Assembly (NCBI GenBank): GCA_951799445.1
Contig: OX637297.1
Coordinates: 10,106,001-10,170,000, forward strand
Direction: 5' to 3'
DNA: 64,000 bases
Source of the DNA: Pseudisothecium myosuroides
Taxonomy: Eukaryota > Streptophyta > Bryopsida > Hypnales > Lembophyllaceae
The notes under the pieces were generated by a model that saw only the letters and a program-made list of their open reading frames with translations, made no database searches and was not told where the DNA came from. A program made the translations under genes and the position numbers. Shown here piece after piece: positions 11,734 through 23,922 of the stretch (positions are counted from its first letter, which is position 1; every line of letters starts with the position of its first letter).

Positions 11734-13968
11734 CTATTCCTCCTCTTCTGCTGAGGACGCATTGTTGTTAGATATAGCCATAATTGCTGCCACTAATGAC
11801 TTGATAATGTCGATCTATGCTTTGGAAATTTTGACTTTTGAAAGAACTTGAGGTTGATCATCAGTACCTCTTTTCCCATGCACCTTGAAAGCCATCATGA
11901 TAACGCCTGTGCTCAACCATATCGGGTTTATAGGTGTTACCTCGACCCACACATTCCCTACTTTTGTGTCCCATCCATTGTACATTTTGGGATCAGGGTG
12001 ATGTTTATCAAGAGGCGTCCAATACTGGATCCATATCAATTTAAGATGCCTTGGATCTGGACTTGGATTTGTTAGTGCTTTGGCAAGCCAAAACGGTTTT
12101 GGGTTGCCACGATGAAGGCGGACAATGACAAAATAACCAGCAAATACATCACAAGCGACATGAAACAAAGGACGTGGGCGGTCATGCCTTTGGCCAACGA
12201 AGGGTGGATCCTCCACAAACTCTTCTTGCACTGCGCCATCTTCTCCCATTGTGTCTTCCGATTCACTAGCGATTCTAGAATTCGGCCAAAATCCATTCTC
12301 TAATGTCACGTGCGCAACTAGAGGTGCATCTAGAGCGATTCTCACACCTTTCCAATAACTGTTTACAGATTCATTCTTCCTTCTAAATTCTCCAGATTGG
12401 TCATTTTCCGCCATAGTGCTCTAGTGCGCAATGAAATTGTTTAAACCCTTTATGATATCGTCAAGCGATTTCATCTAACATGGAGATAGAGGTCGCAGAA
12501 CACCGCTCGGCACCTTCAAGAAGCCGTCTTCAATCTTAGACCACAAGCGAATCCCTTTACCGCCCTCAGGTAGCCAATTCTTGTCCATACAAAGATGCTT
12601 ACACTATAACAATATGTGGTAAAAAAAACTGTAGTCAAAATTGACTACGGTTTTTTTGGCCACGGTTTTGTGCAGGACGACTACGCGCGCAATCAAGGTT
12701 TTTTGTAATTCTCCACTGCATATTTTGGAATTTTAGAGCGTGTAATATACCATTGGAAAGGTCTTTTCAATACCTTTCTAATGGTATATTACGCACTCCA
12801 AAATTCCAAAATATGTAGTGGTAAATTGCAAAAGAAGTTTACTGCCCACTACGCACGTATGCACAAAACCATGGCCAAAAAACCCGTAGTCAATTTCAAA
12901 TACGGTTTTTTTTTACCACATTTTGTTATAGTGTTATACTCCATCAACGGCCATCCACTTGAATCCTTGTAGAACTTAAATTGTTGGGCCATAGAATGGC
13001 CTTCCAAAAAGTCCACACCTTTGTCCAAATACTTTTCCATAAAGTCCTTGAAATCAAGTACTTCTTCAATGAACTGAGGAATGATAAGATGGATTTTGCA
13101 GTCCATGAAGGATTTCATGAGCCCTGGAATAGTTTGGTAGTTGTTTGTCTTCAATATGGTGCTCCATTGACCAAAAAGAGCATCAATGTCTTTATGAGTG
13201 TGCCCAAGGATGAAGAATTTAATATATATCTTGCTAAAATGCCCTTCAAAACAAGAAGAGAGCAGAAAGCAAAACCCCATCGATTCTTGTTTTCTTCTAA
13301 CGCATTGTCGAGCTGCAGAGCTAATATAGGAGGCAAGGATTGGATAAGGATCGGTTTTGGTGGAAGAGGAAGAAGGGAATCCAAGTACATTTTTTAGCCT
13401 TCCAACACAGCCTTTGCCAATGCGGATTGCTTCTCCTTGACGACAAGCAACTAGCAAGATGAATTCCTTGGCAGCCCTTCAAGATCACGCAACAGCCGTG
13501 CAATGGACCCAATGGTGTGATTTGAGTTTGTTGGAAAAGTTTCTAGCCCGTAGTGGGCATATTGAACATCACCATGACCATAAGCAATTGTACCCGTAGC
13601 AGCAATAGGCATTTTAATGAAAGAATTCATCACTTTGGTCTTGTGAGAGAAATGTGGAGAAGCAATCTTGGAGTGATCCATTTTATCATGGATAATGGTA
13701 AGCATCTTCTTAGGGTACTTCTCAAAAATATGGCGATTTGAATAATAGAGTTCTCTGTGGGCCCTTTGCCCCAAAAGGTGAGTTTCTAAGATTCTCCCTC
13801 ACTTGTCTTGTGAGGTAGAAAGCGATGTGCAGGTGCCCCGTAGTTGCCTATATTGATTGTGTAGAGTACACCTTGAAAAAGATGAAGCAGATAACAATAG
13901 GAGACAATTGATGGGTCATTCTCAGCCGTCGTATTGAAAGGGACAGGGGGAAAGGTCTCAAAATGCAT
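11734..13968 (-). pseudogene. DUF7869-like DDE transposase, copy 1 (broken)
   Basis: Homologous to the 53,139-55,860 gene. Recognisable blocks in order: GQRAHRELYYSNR, LTIIHDKMDHSK (first putative catalytic Asp), HYGLETFPTNSNHT, then after a frameshift near 13,455 FILGHTHKDIDALFGQW (third putative acidic residue), GWPLMEY, the MITE insertion, IRLW, and a C-terminal domain with CDVFAGYF and LAKALTNPSPDPRH. The block that carries the second Asp in copy 2 (LQLDN) is damaged here. The C-terminus reads through one TAG (11,815-11,817) to a terminal TAG at 11,734-11,736 after an acidic tail. Removing the MITE and one copy of its TTA target duplication restores the reading frame at the insertion point. 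Confidence 0.7.
12602..12933. mobile_element. CACTA-type foldback MITE with TTA target duplication
   Basis: A 332-bp element with inverted ends CACTATAACAA.ATGTGG, nearly palindromic along its whole length. It is flanked by TTA on both sides (12,599-12,601 and 12,934-12,936). The CACTA start and the 3-bp duplication fit a non-autonomous CACTA (En/Spm) derivative. It carries no ORF of its own. Its centre (about 12,741-12,795) is a hairpin built on ATACCATTGGAAAGG that recurs in the hAT-type element at 41-43 kb. It interrupts the transposase pseudogene exactly, so it is younger than that gene copy. Confidence 0.85.
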
Positions 13969-16900
13969 ACATGTTAAAGATGTTTTGGTTTTTTATTTTT
14001 TTTGAGGTTGACATATACATTTGGTGAAAGAGGCTTTCTTCAAATGTAGTAGTTCAACTATACAAATTCTTGAATTTTTTAATTACATAGAGGGTTCACT
14101 ATTTAACAAACACATGACATGATCACTTGTTGAATTTGTACATAAGTAGATTTAATTGTTGGTGTGTTGTGCAAGTACGATATTGAATAGAATTTGTCAT
14201 TGCTAAATAGAATATGATATTGAATAAAAATTTTCATTGTTGACAACTTTGAATAATTTTTACATCTAATTTTGATGAAATTGCTCAAGTCTTTGAGTAG
14301 AACATTCCATTAACATTTCAAAAAGGACTCCAAAAGGAACCTTTTTACCATAGCTATTGGCTCTTATGAGTTCATTTATATCCTTATAGGCTAGAAGAAA
14401 ATGTTGGATGAAATCTTGAAGAACAAATTAGAGACAAAACTTCATCCATCTATATTTTTTGTTAAAAATATTCCATTATAAAGATTTTTACTATTTTAGA
14501 ATAGTCTGCATGCAATGCTCTACAACTTAAGCTAACAATTTTTTTAAAGTTTTTCAGTTTGAATTTGAAAATTTAGAGTTTTGGCCTCAATCAACCAAAA
14601 TCCCGGGGAGATCATTCTTTGTAATTTAAGGTATACACCTCAGTTAAGAGGGTATTTGATGTGGGGCTATTTACCTTAATTATTACATTTAAGATGATCA
14701 TATTTTTTTATAAAAAGTTATAAGGGACATATTTTCAATACCCTATGGTTTTTGTAAATTCATTCCTATGGTTTTTTAAGTGGGGCTATCTTTTAAATAA
14801 AATTTAAGTGCCCAATTTTTTCCTGCCTCCACTTTTCTTCACAAATTTTTCCTTCCTTCTATTACATATGTGTATAGTGTATACACCATGAAACTAACAA
14901 CGATCAATTGAGTTCAAGTGCTATTAACCAAGTGGCAATTTTTAATCTCTAAAGGCCAATTGTCCATTGAACAAACAATTGAAAATTTGGATAGATTCCC
15001 ATCTTCTGAAAAAAGACAAGCAACTCCGCCTTGGACCCCCCCGCCAAGTGAAAAATTTGCAATCGTGTAACTAGTTTAAAAAAAAAAAGACCACCCTTCA
15101 CTACCATGCAATGCAAATAAAAAAAATTATCCATGAACTAAAAAGAAGGAAGACCACCCTTTGCCCCCGTGCAATGTGAATAAAAAAAAACCTGTCCATG
15201 AAGTCAAAAGAAGGAAGACCACTATTCACCCCAGAAATCCCCCTTCTAATATATCAACAATTGTGAGATTTGAAAAGAAAATAATAACCCTCCTTCCTTA
15301 AAAAAATCAATAGCCATGTGATTTGAAAAAAAAACAAATAACCCCTTTTTTGCAAAATCAACAACCGTACGATTCAAAAAGAAAACAATGCCCTTGGTGC
15401 CATGCAATTGGACTTGAGGAAAAAACCATCAGTACAAATGGAATAACAGACACACACATATGTATATCCTTGCGCCTCATAATGAATTGATGCAACTGCT
15501 TGAGTGTCTTGGAGAATTTGGAAAAAATCCATGTGAATAGATAGGATGATGTGTATAGACAAGAAATTTTTGCGCTTGTGATTTGAGGAGATTGTGCAAT
15601 AAAGTCGCCGAGGAGATTTTTGAATTTCATAAGTCTTAATAAAGTTCAGAGGCAACCAAAACAAAGAAATTTTCAAGAAACTTATGAATGGGGTCTCCAG
15701 TGATATAATCTTGCAATCTTGCGGCCTAGTCAGTGTATTCAATTCCATCATGTTGCTTTCTACTGTTCCAAAATTTGACAATGATGGGCAAGAGAGGATG
15801 GTGACATTGATTGTGGCATTGTCATTGAAGATCGAAGGCATTGCGGATGGATACATCCAGGAGCACAAGCAAGTGCTTTCCATGAATGAGATTCTTTGGC
15901 TTAATTTTTCCTATCGAGGTTTCATCTTTCTTCTTCAATCTTTTTTCAATTTGGAATTATGTCAATTCCAAATAGCTATGGCAAGGCTAAAACTTCATTT
16001 TATTGTAAATAGTTTATTAAAAAAATTATACAACAATTGAATAAAAAAAATGGATTGAGGCATGAATGACTTAGAGACATGGATGCATTATTTCTTTTGA
16101 TTCTTTATCTTTTATGAGAATTTTTTTTAGCTATTGGTGCTTGTGATCAAAAATTAGGCACAATTGGCTAGGGTTTGATTGTGGCTTTGTGGAATTTTGG
16201 TCTCTAAATGTTGGGCCGACAAAGTCCACTGAACTTAATTGTGGCAAATGTGCTTTCCTTGTTGCAATGAACTTGAACAAAGCAATGAAATTCAATTCAA
16301 AAATATTCAAGTTTTATTTAAGGATTTGCCTCAATGACCAATAGATATATATGGATATTAATTACGATCTACTTTTTCTGTCGATTTTGAATTTGTTGCT
16401 TTATTCAAAGCTTTCCTTTTGTTTGAAGATGGAATTTGGCCTTGAGTTTGCAGAGAGGTTTTATGAGTGACAGTTTTGTGAACTTTTCTACAACCAAACT
16501 CAAGAAGACTTGAAAATATTGGAGAGCACTAAATGCGATGAAGATTTGAGCACTAAATTTGAATTGAGGTTCTTTCATTTGCAAGGAGCTGTTGTTCTCG
16601 TTTAGGCTGCAAGTTGCAGTAGATTGCTCAATAGTCTTTTAGTGTAATTATGACCATTGAAACACTTCTCGTGTTTTGTGTTATACGTGTGATGCAATAT
16701 AAGGAAATGAAAATCATTTCCGACCAATTATGGTCTGCCACATGTACAAAAATTATTCTTTGACTACCCTACTATTGCATTTGTGCATGGTTTTACACTA
16801 TGACTATCACCTCAAAAGAGGTAGTAACTGACTGTACACACATTATCCTATGAAGTTAATTTTGGTTAGATGTTCACAAAAATTTGACATAAGATGTGAA

Positions 16901-19144
16901 ATTGTACCCCCAGAGTGGGAATCTAATTTTTTTTTGCCCTAAACTTTTTTGTCAGCTTGGTGAATTTGGACATCTTTGGAGCATCTTTTGCAAAATTCTC
17001 ATCAACTATTGAAATTTGGCATTTATGTAACTAATAAAATATGACATACAATTTTCAAAAAATAAATTTAGTTCTCACATCACATTCTAGGAAGAGTCAA
17101 ATTTTGTAAGCTATGTCGGGGTGGTTTTGAGAAAAAACATTTTCTTCTAATCTCAAGCCCTATTATCTTGCAATATCTACAGTCAAAGTTTTTGAAATTT
17201 TTCCCATATATTCCAAATGTTTATCTCTAATTTTTTACCATTTGTATTTTAAGTTAAAAATTTCCTCATTGCACAAGAAATCTTCAAAAAATGATTTGTA
17301 TATTGCTAATGTACTTAACCTCCTTGCATTGCAAGTTGATTTAGAGTAAGCTAGGCTCCAAATTTGCTTTTGAATTTTTTTTTGAGTAAACCTAACATCA
17401 AATATTTATGAATAGTCAAAATCTTCATTTTTTTGTAGACCAAAATTTGACTCCAAGGAGGCTTTAAGTCCCCTGACCCTAGTTTGTAGGAATAAAAAAA
17501 AAAATTCTTACTTCAAACTTTATGATCTTTCAATCCACATGGTCAAATGGGATGAATTTTTTTCAATTCATTGCCTTAACTATTTAATATAATTTATTAT
17601 GGTTGTAATTAAAAACAAAAATTACTTTTTTATTTTGGACAATGCATAAAAAATTGGCAGTTTTGGATTTTTTCTTCTTCTAAAATACCCTCTAGCGTTC
17701 AGGGGATAATAACATTGACCACTTTAGAATCCCTAGTACTAAAATTACCTTATGAATATTTCATTCAATATGAGTGCGATTAACACATATGACTTCAAAT
17801 TTTAAAATTAAATGGACTATAAATTTTCTCCTTGTGTTGTATAATTTTCAGTTTGTTGAACCCACTAAGGTAAGCCTCCCTATTTATGCAATGTGACAAG
17901 TTTTGCCACTTTTGATTAATGTCTTACATTTACACTTAATTTTTTTGATATATATGTATATACTACTAGTACCATGGTACAATTTCAATCAAACCCCTTC
18001 ATTGTTGATTTTCTTGACTATGTCCATTTCATCATCTACATGAAATTATTTGTCTACGCCTATCCTGTAATTTGCATGGCCTCATTTGTTAAGGCTAACT
18101 TGTTAATAAAAATTCCTACTACATGATGTTTGGGGCCAAAACTATCCAAAACCTCTAACTTTAGCAATTTGTATCAATTTTAGTTAAGATGTGATCCATT
18201 TACACTTTATTAATAGGAAATATTTGTTCATTGCTTAGAATGCCAATTAAACAATACTTAAATATCCAACTTAAGATTTGGAGCCCAACAACAAAGAATA
18301 TGGATATGGAAAATTTCGTTAAAATGGCATAGGAAATCCGCCATTTTTCCATTCCATTCGGCCTTCTTTAGCCCTATGAAGTCTAGGACAAGTGTACATT
18401 GCTAACATCTAGATCAGTTTTAGATTTCAAAAATAGATATTAGACCAAGCAGTTTGAAGAATCTAGGATTGTTATAGATTTTAGATATCTACAAGAAATA
18501 TAGATTTCAAAAATTTGATATTGGTATAGATTTTGGGACCAAAAAAACATTTTAGACTTGGCGCTCTAAACTGCTAAAAGTGCCAAATTAACGAAATACC
18601 ACCATTTTAATGAAATTGGCCATGGATGTGCATGTTTTATTTCAAGGATATAGAAAACCGCTCACATATGTTATGTATTGAAGTTTGTTTCTTTCTTAGA
18701 AAGGTTCTTAGCAATGTCATACAAGCCACATTAATGGAGGGTCTCTATAGGCCCTATAGAATTCACAAAATTGTTCATATGAAGATTGAAGCTTACCATG
18801 AGCATGCGCGCTTGTAATACAATCAAAAGATGAACAGATGGTTGTTTGGATGTTCTTACAAGGATATAAATTATAAAAGCATAAAACTTTTATTTGCTTC
18901 AAAGATGCTTTTAAATAGTACCTCTATCAAATATTTTTGTTCTTGCACACTCTTTGTATATGGACGTAGATATTTTGACAAATGCATGGCATCTACTTAT
19001 ATGTATTTTTTTTGCCATAATTGTAGGGTGCTTAAGACTTTGTAGCTCCCTTCATGCATTTTGTGGAGTTATAGTATCAATATATCCACTTTGGATCAAA
19101 TTTGATTGTTAAAATAGCTTACTTGTTTAATATAGTCATATCTA
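13969..19144. other. 5-kb AT-rich region without recognisable genes
   Basis: Opposing ORFs at 15,374-15,883 (minus) and 15,684-16,040 (plus) overlap and show no family motif. The rest is AT-rich with short homopolymers. Around 18,380-18,560 there are scattered repeats of TAGATTTCAAAAAT. I see no terminal repeats that would define an element. Confidence 0.45.
15000..15420. repeat. Degenerate short-period repeats
   Basis: Several imperfect units of the types GAAGGAAGACCACC, AATCAACAACCGTG and GATTTGAAAAAAAA, each followed by an A-run and a C-run, recur at 55-75 base spacing. The copies differ too much to define a clean consensus by eye. Confidence 0.4.
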
Positions 19145-19527
19145 GTCAGTTGCATGATTGAAGCAAGTCCCATGACTAGAGCCAATCATGTACATTGAAT
19201 AGGGGTATTAAGGGGATCCATTTTAATTAATTGACATTTCACACTATATAAATATTTACCTTTGATGTACAAACCCTAAGTATGCAATGCAAAGATTAGA
19301 ACTAGTAAAAGAAGTTCACAGGCTTCCTAAATCCTAATCTACTATATAGGAATACACACTTCTTTTCACCACGAGGTAAGTTTTTCATAGTAAGTCCCTT
19401 TAATTTTTTGGTCCCCTTAATACCCCTATTTAGTGTACATGACTAAGACAAGCCACATGACTAGAGCAAGTCATGTGCATGATTGGAACAAGTCACATGA
19501 CTAGAGCTAGTTATGTGCATGACTAAG
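19145..19527 (+). repeat. 39-bp tandem repeat interrupted by a MITE
   Basis: Units of about 39 bases (GCATGATTGGAACAAGTCAC followed by ATGACTAGAGC and AAGTCATGT) occur at about 19,150, 19,437 and 19,477, with a partial unit at 19,517. A MITE (19,195-19,434) splits the first from the second. The CACTA element begins inside the last partial unit, so the tandem repeat is older than both insertions. Confidence 0.65.
19195..19434. mobile_element. 240-bp MITE with GTACA target duplication
   Basis: The inverted ends pair TTGAATAGGGGTATTAAGGG at the left with CCCCTTAATACCCCTATTTA at the right, and GTACA flanks both sides (19,190-19,194; 19,435-19,439). The interior is AT-rich and non-coding. I cannot assign a superfamily with confidence from the ends alone. 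Confidence 0.75.
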
Positions 19528-22076
19528 CACTACTAAAAAGGGGGGCCCCATCTAGCACACAATTGCTGATTCATAGACTATATCAACTATTTTTGTTGCA
19601 AAAACGGCAATCGTCGTCAAGTGAAATAATGAATCAAGACAGGTTTGCTGTTAAACATTATTGGATTGGAGATGTGGATGGATTATGAGCCATGGCATTC
19701 TCCAAGTCAGAGTGGGTCCCAATGTTGCAATCATTCAGCCGAAGTTGTGAAATTTCCCCGAGGACTTCTTTCTTGACTGACTGCTGGTAACTCCAGGCAG
19801 TAAATTCATTCCCCTTCTACTTTCTACCCATAGCATCATGCATGTAATTGTGGACACTGAAATTATTTTCCCATTTCTTTCTAATTAAACTTATTATTCC
19901 GCTTCTTTCTGACCAAATAGAATATGATTTTAATGTGCAATTCTAATTAGTATTAAAACAGACCTTGTCACTTTTGCGGAAGCGCTTCCCCATTCACCAA
20001 GCTTTACTTGCATAATTGCATATCTTGGAAAACATGATTTACGTTTATTAATTTACGTTTTATTAATTTATTAATTTACGCATTATTAATATCAAATTCT
20101 TATCACAGCTCTGTAGCAGATCATTACCTCCAGTAATAGGTCCTATTTTTTGGGCAACTGTTCCCTCAAATTTTGCAATCCATTGAAACCAAAAAAATGT
20201 GCATTGAGCATGTTTTCATTTTTTTCCTTCCTATTAACAATTACACTTACCATTATTCATTGCTGGTACGCACTTGGTAACATCAGGAAACCGTTGTCAC
20301 GGTTTTCTTTATTTTACTCTCCACGTGGCCTATGTGGTCACGGAGTACATGGATAATTTTTATATATGGCCAGTGACCTTGACAAAAGAAATTCAGGGAA
20401 GCCACTATGAGGCTGCCTAGTACACACTAAACACACGTCCTGTATGAACTACAAATTCAAATCGTAGTAAAAAGGATGCACAACATTAAAACAACAAGTG
20501 GCAATGGTGGACATACAGGACACTCACATGATTACCTAATATCCCTCGTTGAATCTAGGAACAAGAGCACAGAACACTCTCAGAAGTTCCCAAACATGCC
20601 AACAACGGAATGTAATCACCACTGCTTATTTCACTTTTCTTATGCAAAACTACTCTACATGACTGTGTAGTTGTACATGTAGTTTTGCACTCTTCTCCTA
20701 CTAACAATCTATAGAAACGAAATCCCCTCCACAACTTCTGTTTTCTAATGACAAGTAGTACATCTTATCATGCTTCAACCGGTTTGAAGGAATACCAACA
20801 CCGTCCACAATGCCACAGTACTCTAGCAATTCGATCACCACTTCCTCTGAACCAATTGAGACTTCCATTCTGTCATAGAAAGAGCCAAGTCACCTTCAAA
20901 TTTCTTCCGCCTTCATCTGAAACATGCTGCTACCAAGTTCATCCGCCGACAACTTCTGCCTTCCCCTCTTGGAAACTAGTACCACCAGTAACCTGCAAAA
21001 ATGAATCAATTGCACTCTTCGTCAGTAAGATCACGCAATGTACTTGTTCTTATTCTCCACCAACAGACCCTTCAACAATAGGCGGCGACTCAATTGAGAG
21101 ATTATTTCTGGCTCAATTATATAGCAATCATTTGTGCCAGTTGTTGCTCAAACGATGACTCAGGAATGGCAAACAGTGAAGCAAACTAGTCAATAGGGAA
21201 GCTGTGAATTCTTGTGAAGTAAGTGAAGTTTCAATAGAGAGAACTCAAGAGTTCCACTTTCCCAAAAGCCGTCCAACACACATCCTGCATGTAGCAAACA
21301 AACGCTACGAACTTCGAATTACATGACCTCGAAGCAATGCAAAAATGCACAGCAACGTCCATCACATAATTTTAATCCCATTGCACTTTACCATTGTCAA
21401 CTACACTATCCACTAACAACCTAACAATGTTTGGGATTCAAATAATCTTCATAAGAACCACCATTAGGAATATACATTTGGATGCTGAATAAGCTGAAGT
21501 TCAAAGGACTCATGTCATTATCCACCTCTTTCAATGAAAAAATGAACTTCAGTCACGATTATTACAGAAGTTACTTTCCCACGTAAAGAGGTCGGGAATC
21601 TCGGTAATCATGAAAAGCTGAAACAATCAAACTACCATCTGGCAAACTACACACGGAATAGACCACTCCTTCATTGGCATATGACCACATCAACCGCACC
21701 AAAAACATAAGTACACCCCAATAGACGTCCTTTCTTTTAACCTATGACTTCTAAGTCATGACAAACAAAGATCAAGGCCCACTAGGATCTCGAAACACCC
21801 AATCTTCTACTTGCTCTATATCCCTGCATGTGTAATTTGCAGGGGCTTCTGCAGTCGTCATCACGTCCTCATAATGTCTTAAGAAAGAGCCTGCCTTCCT
21901 TCAAATCCAAATTTTGACATAAGCAAGCATGTGATCTCTTCCCTGTGCACTTCCCAAAGTATTATAGACCGACCAACAATTTCAACTGACTCCTAAGTCC
22001 TAACGACACTAGTGTGGATGAACACCACAATACTTCATGAACAAATTCACTTGGTATGCCACAGGACATTTCGACG

Positions 22077-22990
22077 TCAGTGGTCGTCCTCATACGATGA
22101 CTCAGAGTCTCCTAAGTCCGGATCAACTTCTGGAAGTTCATCTAGCCAATGCGAAAAGGCTTCCTCCCTTCGAATGATTCTCCCTATTTGTAACGGGGCC
22201 TCATTCTCCTCAACTATGACTTGCAGGGCTTGGAGTCCTTCATGCTCCCCATCGTCTCCTATATCGAACATTGCCGCACCTCCCGACTCAACCTCGTTTC
22301 CATGCACATGTTGCCCCTTGATTTCCTTCCGCAGAACGACCTTCCATCCAGGGTCCTCTCTTGCGTCCACAAAGAATACTTGTTCAATGTGCATTGAAAA
22401 GGCAAATGACTCCGGTCCAAAGGGAACCGGACAATCAAAATTAGCAATCGTGAATCCCCATTTGTCTTTTTTCACTGTTGCGTTCTGTCCCTTGTAGTTA
22501 GCTTTCACCCACCTACAGAGGAGGACTATGACACACAGTCCTCCGTAATTGAGTTCTATAATTGCATGCAAGTCACCAACATACTCTACTTTTGCCAAAA
22601 CGACATTTTGATCCCTTGTCCTTGACCTCCAGGGGCTACAAATACTGCTGCCACACCAGAATCACATGTTTTCAAATGCGTCTCTGCAGTAATCATGCGT
22701 AGGTGATTCCCAAAAGCCCACATGCTCCGATATTTTGTGGCCAAATGTAATGGCAGTTTCGACAGACTTAACACGTTAGGGCCAACGTCCTCTGCGTTTG
22801 TTGCCATCCTTTAGTTCACCTCATTTTCCAGCCACTCCAAGAATGGCTTTGGACCTATGAGCTCCTCTGGATATGGGATGCCCCGTTGTCCACGTCTTCG
22901 TTGATGCATCCTCCTGAAGTTCCTTCTCCCTTTTGTGATAGCTGTATGATACTCTTCATATAGCCTTCAATGTCCACAAAGCACTCGTTA
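22077..22990 (-). pseudogene. CACTA transposase C-terminal part (DUF4216)
   Basis: Two ORF pieces (22,807-22,586 and 22,598-22,077) in adjoining frames encode the DUF4216 module. The first contains AFGNHLRMITAETHLKTCDS; the second contains GDLHAIIELNYGG, WGFTIANFDC and IEQVFFVDAREDPGWKVVL. A preceding stretch (about 22,990-22,812) reads RRMHQRRRGQRGIPYPEEL and FLEWLENEVN, the usual bridge after DUF4218, then hits a TAA. The end is acidic (DLGDSESSYEDDH). One frameshift near 22,590 and the stop make it non-functional. Confidence 0.8.
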
Positions 22991-23519
22991 GTAGGAAACC
23001 CATGGTATATCGAAAAACACGAGCTTCACTATTTTTTCCCCTTTTGTACAGTACAATATTAAAAAAAATTATGTGACCACGATAGACACTGCTAAGGCAA
23101 GCATTAGCTTGTACTCAACTACAACTGCCTAAAACACTGAACAGGCAATGAACCAGATTTTAAGACATACATATATACATCATTAAATGTGAGCACCACA
23201 CAGATCATTCAATAGGGGGCTCCCATGGTCTGAATTCATTCTACTATTTCCTTCAAGCGCCATACAAAACTACCTTCCACTTCTAATTCAGGGAAAGTAT
23301 AATTTCTAATGTACAGAAAACTTCACAGCACTTCACAGCACATCAAAGCTCACAGACTTGGACAACTCTTTTGACTATTCAAACCATACTTTAAATTTCC
23401 TAAATGCACACCTTCCACCCATTAACATTTGCATTCAACAAACTTCGAAATTACGAGGCAATAGCCCTTACACATTCATGGACATTACGTCATAACAACT
23501 TTCATGCAAAATTGATTGG

Positions 23520-23917
23520 GTGCACTCTAAATATATATAGATGGACTAGGTGGACAGTAAGGTGAACTGTAATGTCAAAAAAAGATGGAGGGAACTCCCT
23601 TTCTATTATTGCCAATGTCTCAGCAACATCGTCCATTAGTTGTGTCTTACTCTCAGGGTCAACAATTTTCATGCACAACCTCTAGAATACTCTACTCAGT
23701 CTCATGATGACTCCCACAACACGCCTGTCACCAATGTTCCGTAAGCACACTAGTATTATTTGTTGCATCAAAACATGGTCACCGTGTGATTTCAAGCCTC
23801 ATAGCTTTCCTTCACTTATTTTAATATGCAAGGTAGACACATACCTTGATGGCGTCTTTATTAATTGCAATGTGGCAAAGAACTCTCTTTTCTATGCTGT
23901 GGTCAAAACATATGGAG
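23520..23917 (-). pseudogene. CACTA transposase middle part (DUF4218)
   Basis: Minus-strand reading gives APYVLTTA, then after a TAG FFATLQLIKTPSRYVSTLHI, GLKSHGDHVLMQQ, KIVDPESKTQLMDDVAETLA and EREFPPSFFDITVHLTVHLV. The GLKSHD-H-LMQQ and FPPSFFD-VHL-VHL motifs are diagnostic of DUF4218, which follows tnp2 in plant CACTA transposases. In-frame TAG and TGA stops are present. Its upstream neighbour in the protein is at 27,401-27,590, beyond the inserted solo LTR. Confidence 0.85.
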
Positions 23918-23922
23918 CATCC

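Larger units (their letters stand above)
11179..13968 (-). mobile_element. DUF7869-like DNA transposon, copy 1 (truncated)
   Basis: The left end, TAGAAGGCC followed by TTAAATTGAGAC and an inverted GTCTCATTTTAA, matches the left end of copy 2 at 50,067 base for base over long stretches. Both copies then carry the same transposase gene on the minus strand. Copy 1 keeps about 2.2 kb of that gene, is split by a MITE (12,602-12,933), and loses homology to copy 2 around 13,970, where it appears truncated. No right terminus was found. Copy 1 lacks the palindrome arrays that flank copy 2. Confidence 0.65.

Noticed and set aside
15374..16040. Opposing ORFs of 169 and 118 codons
   Set aside because: They overlap on opposite strands, lack motifs and have cysteine/serine-rich low-complexity content; chance ORFs are more likely.
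20748..21158. 136-codon plus ORF
   Set aside because: Antisense within the non-coding 3' part of the CACTA element, with no recognisable domain.
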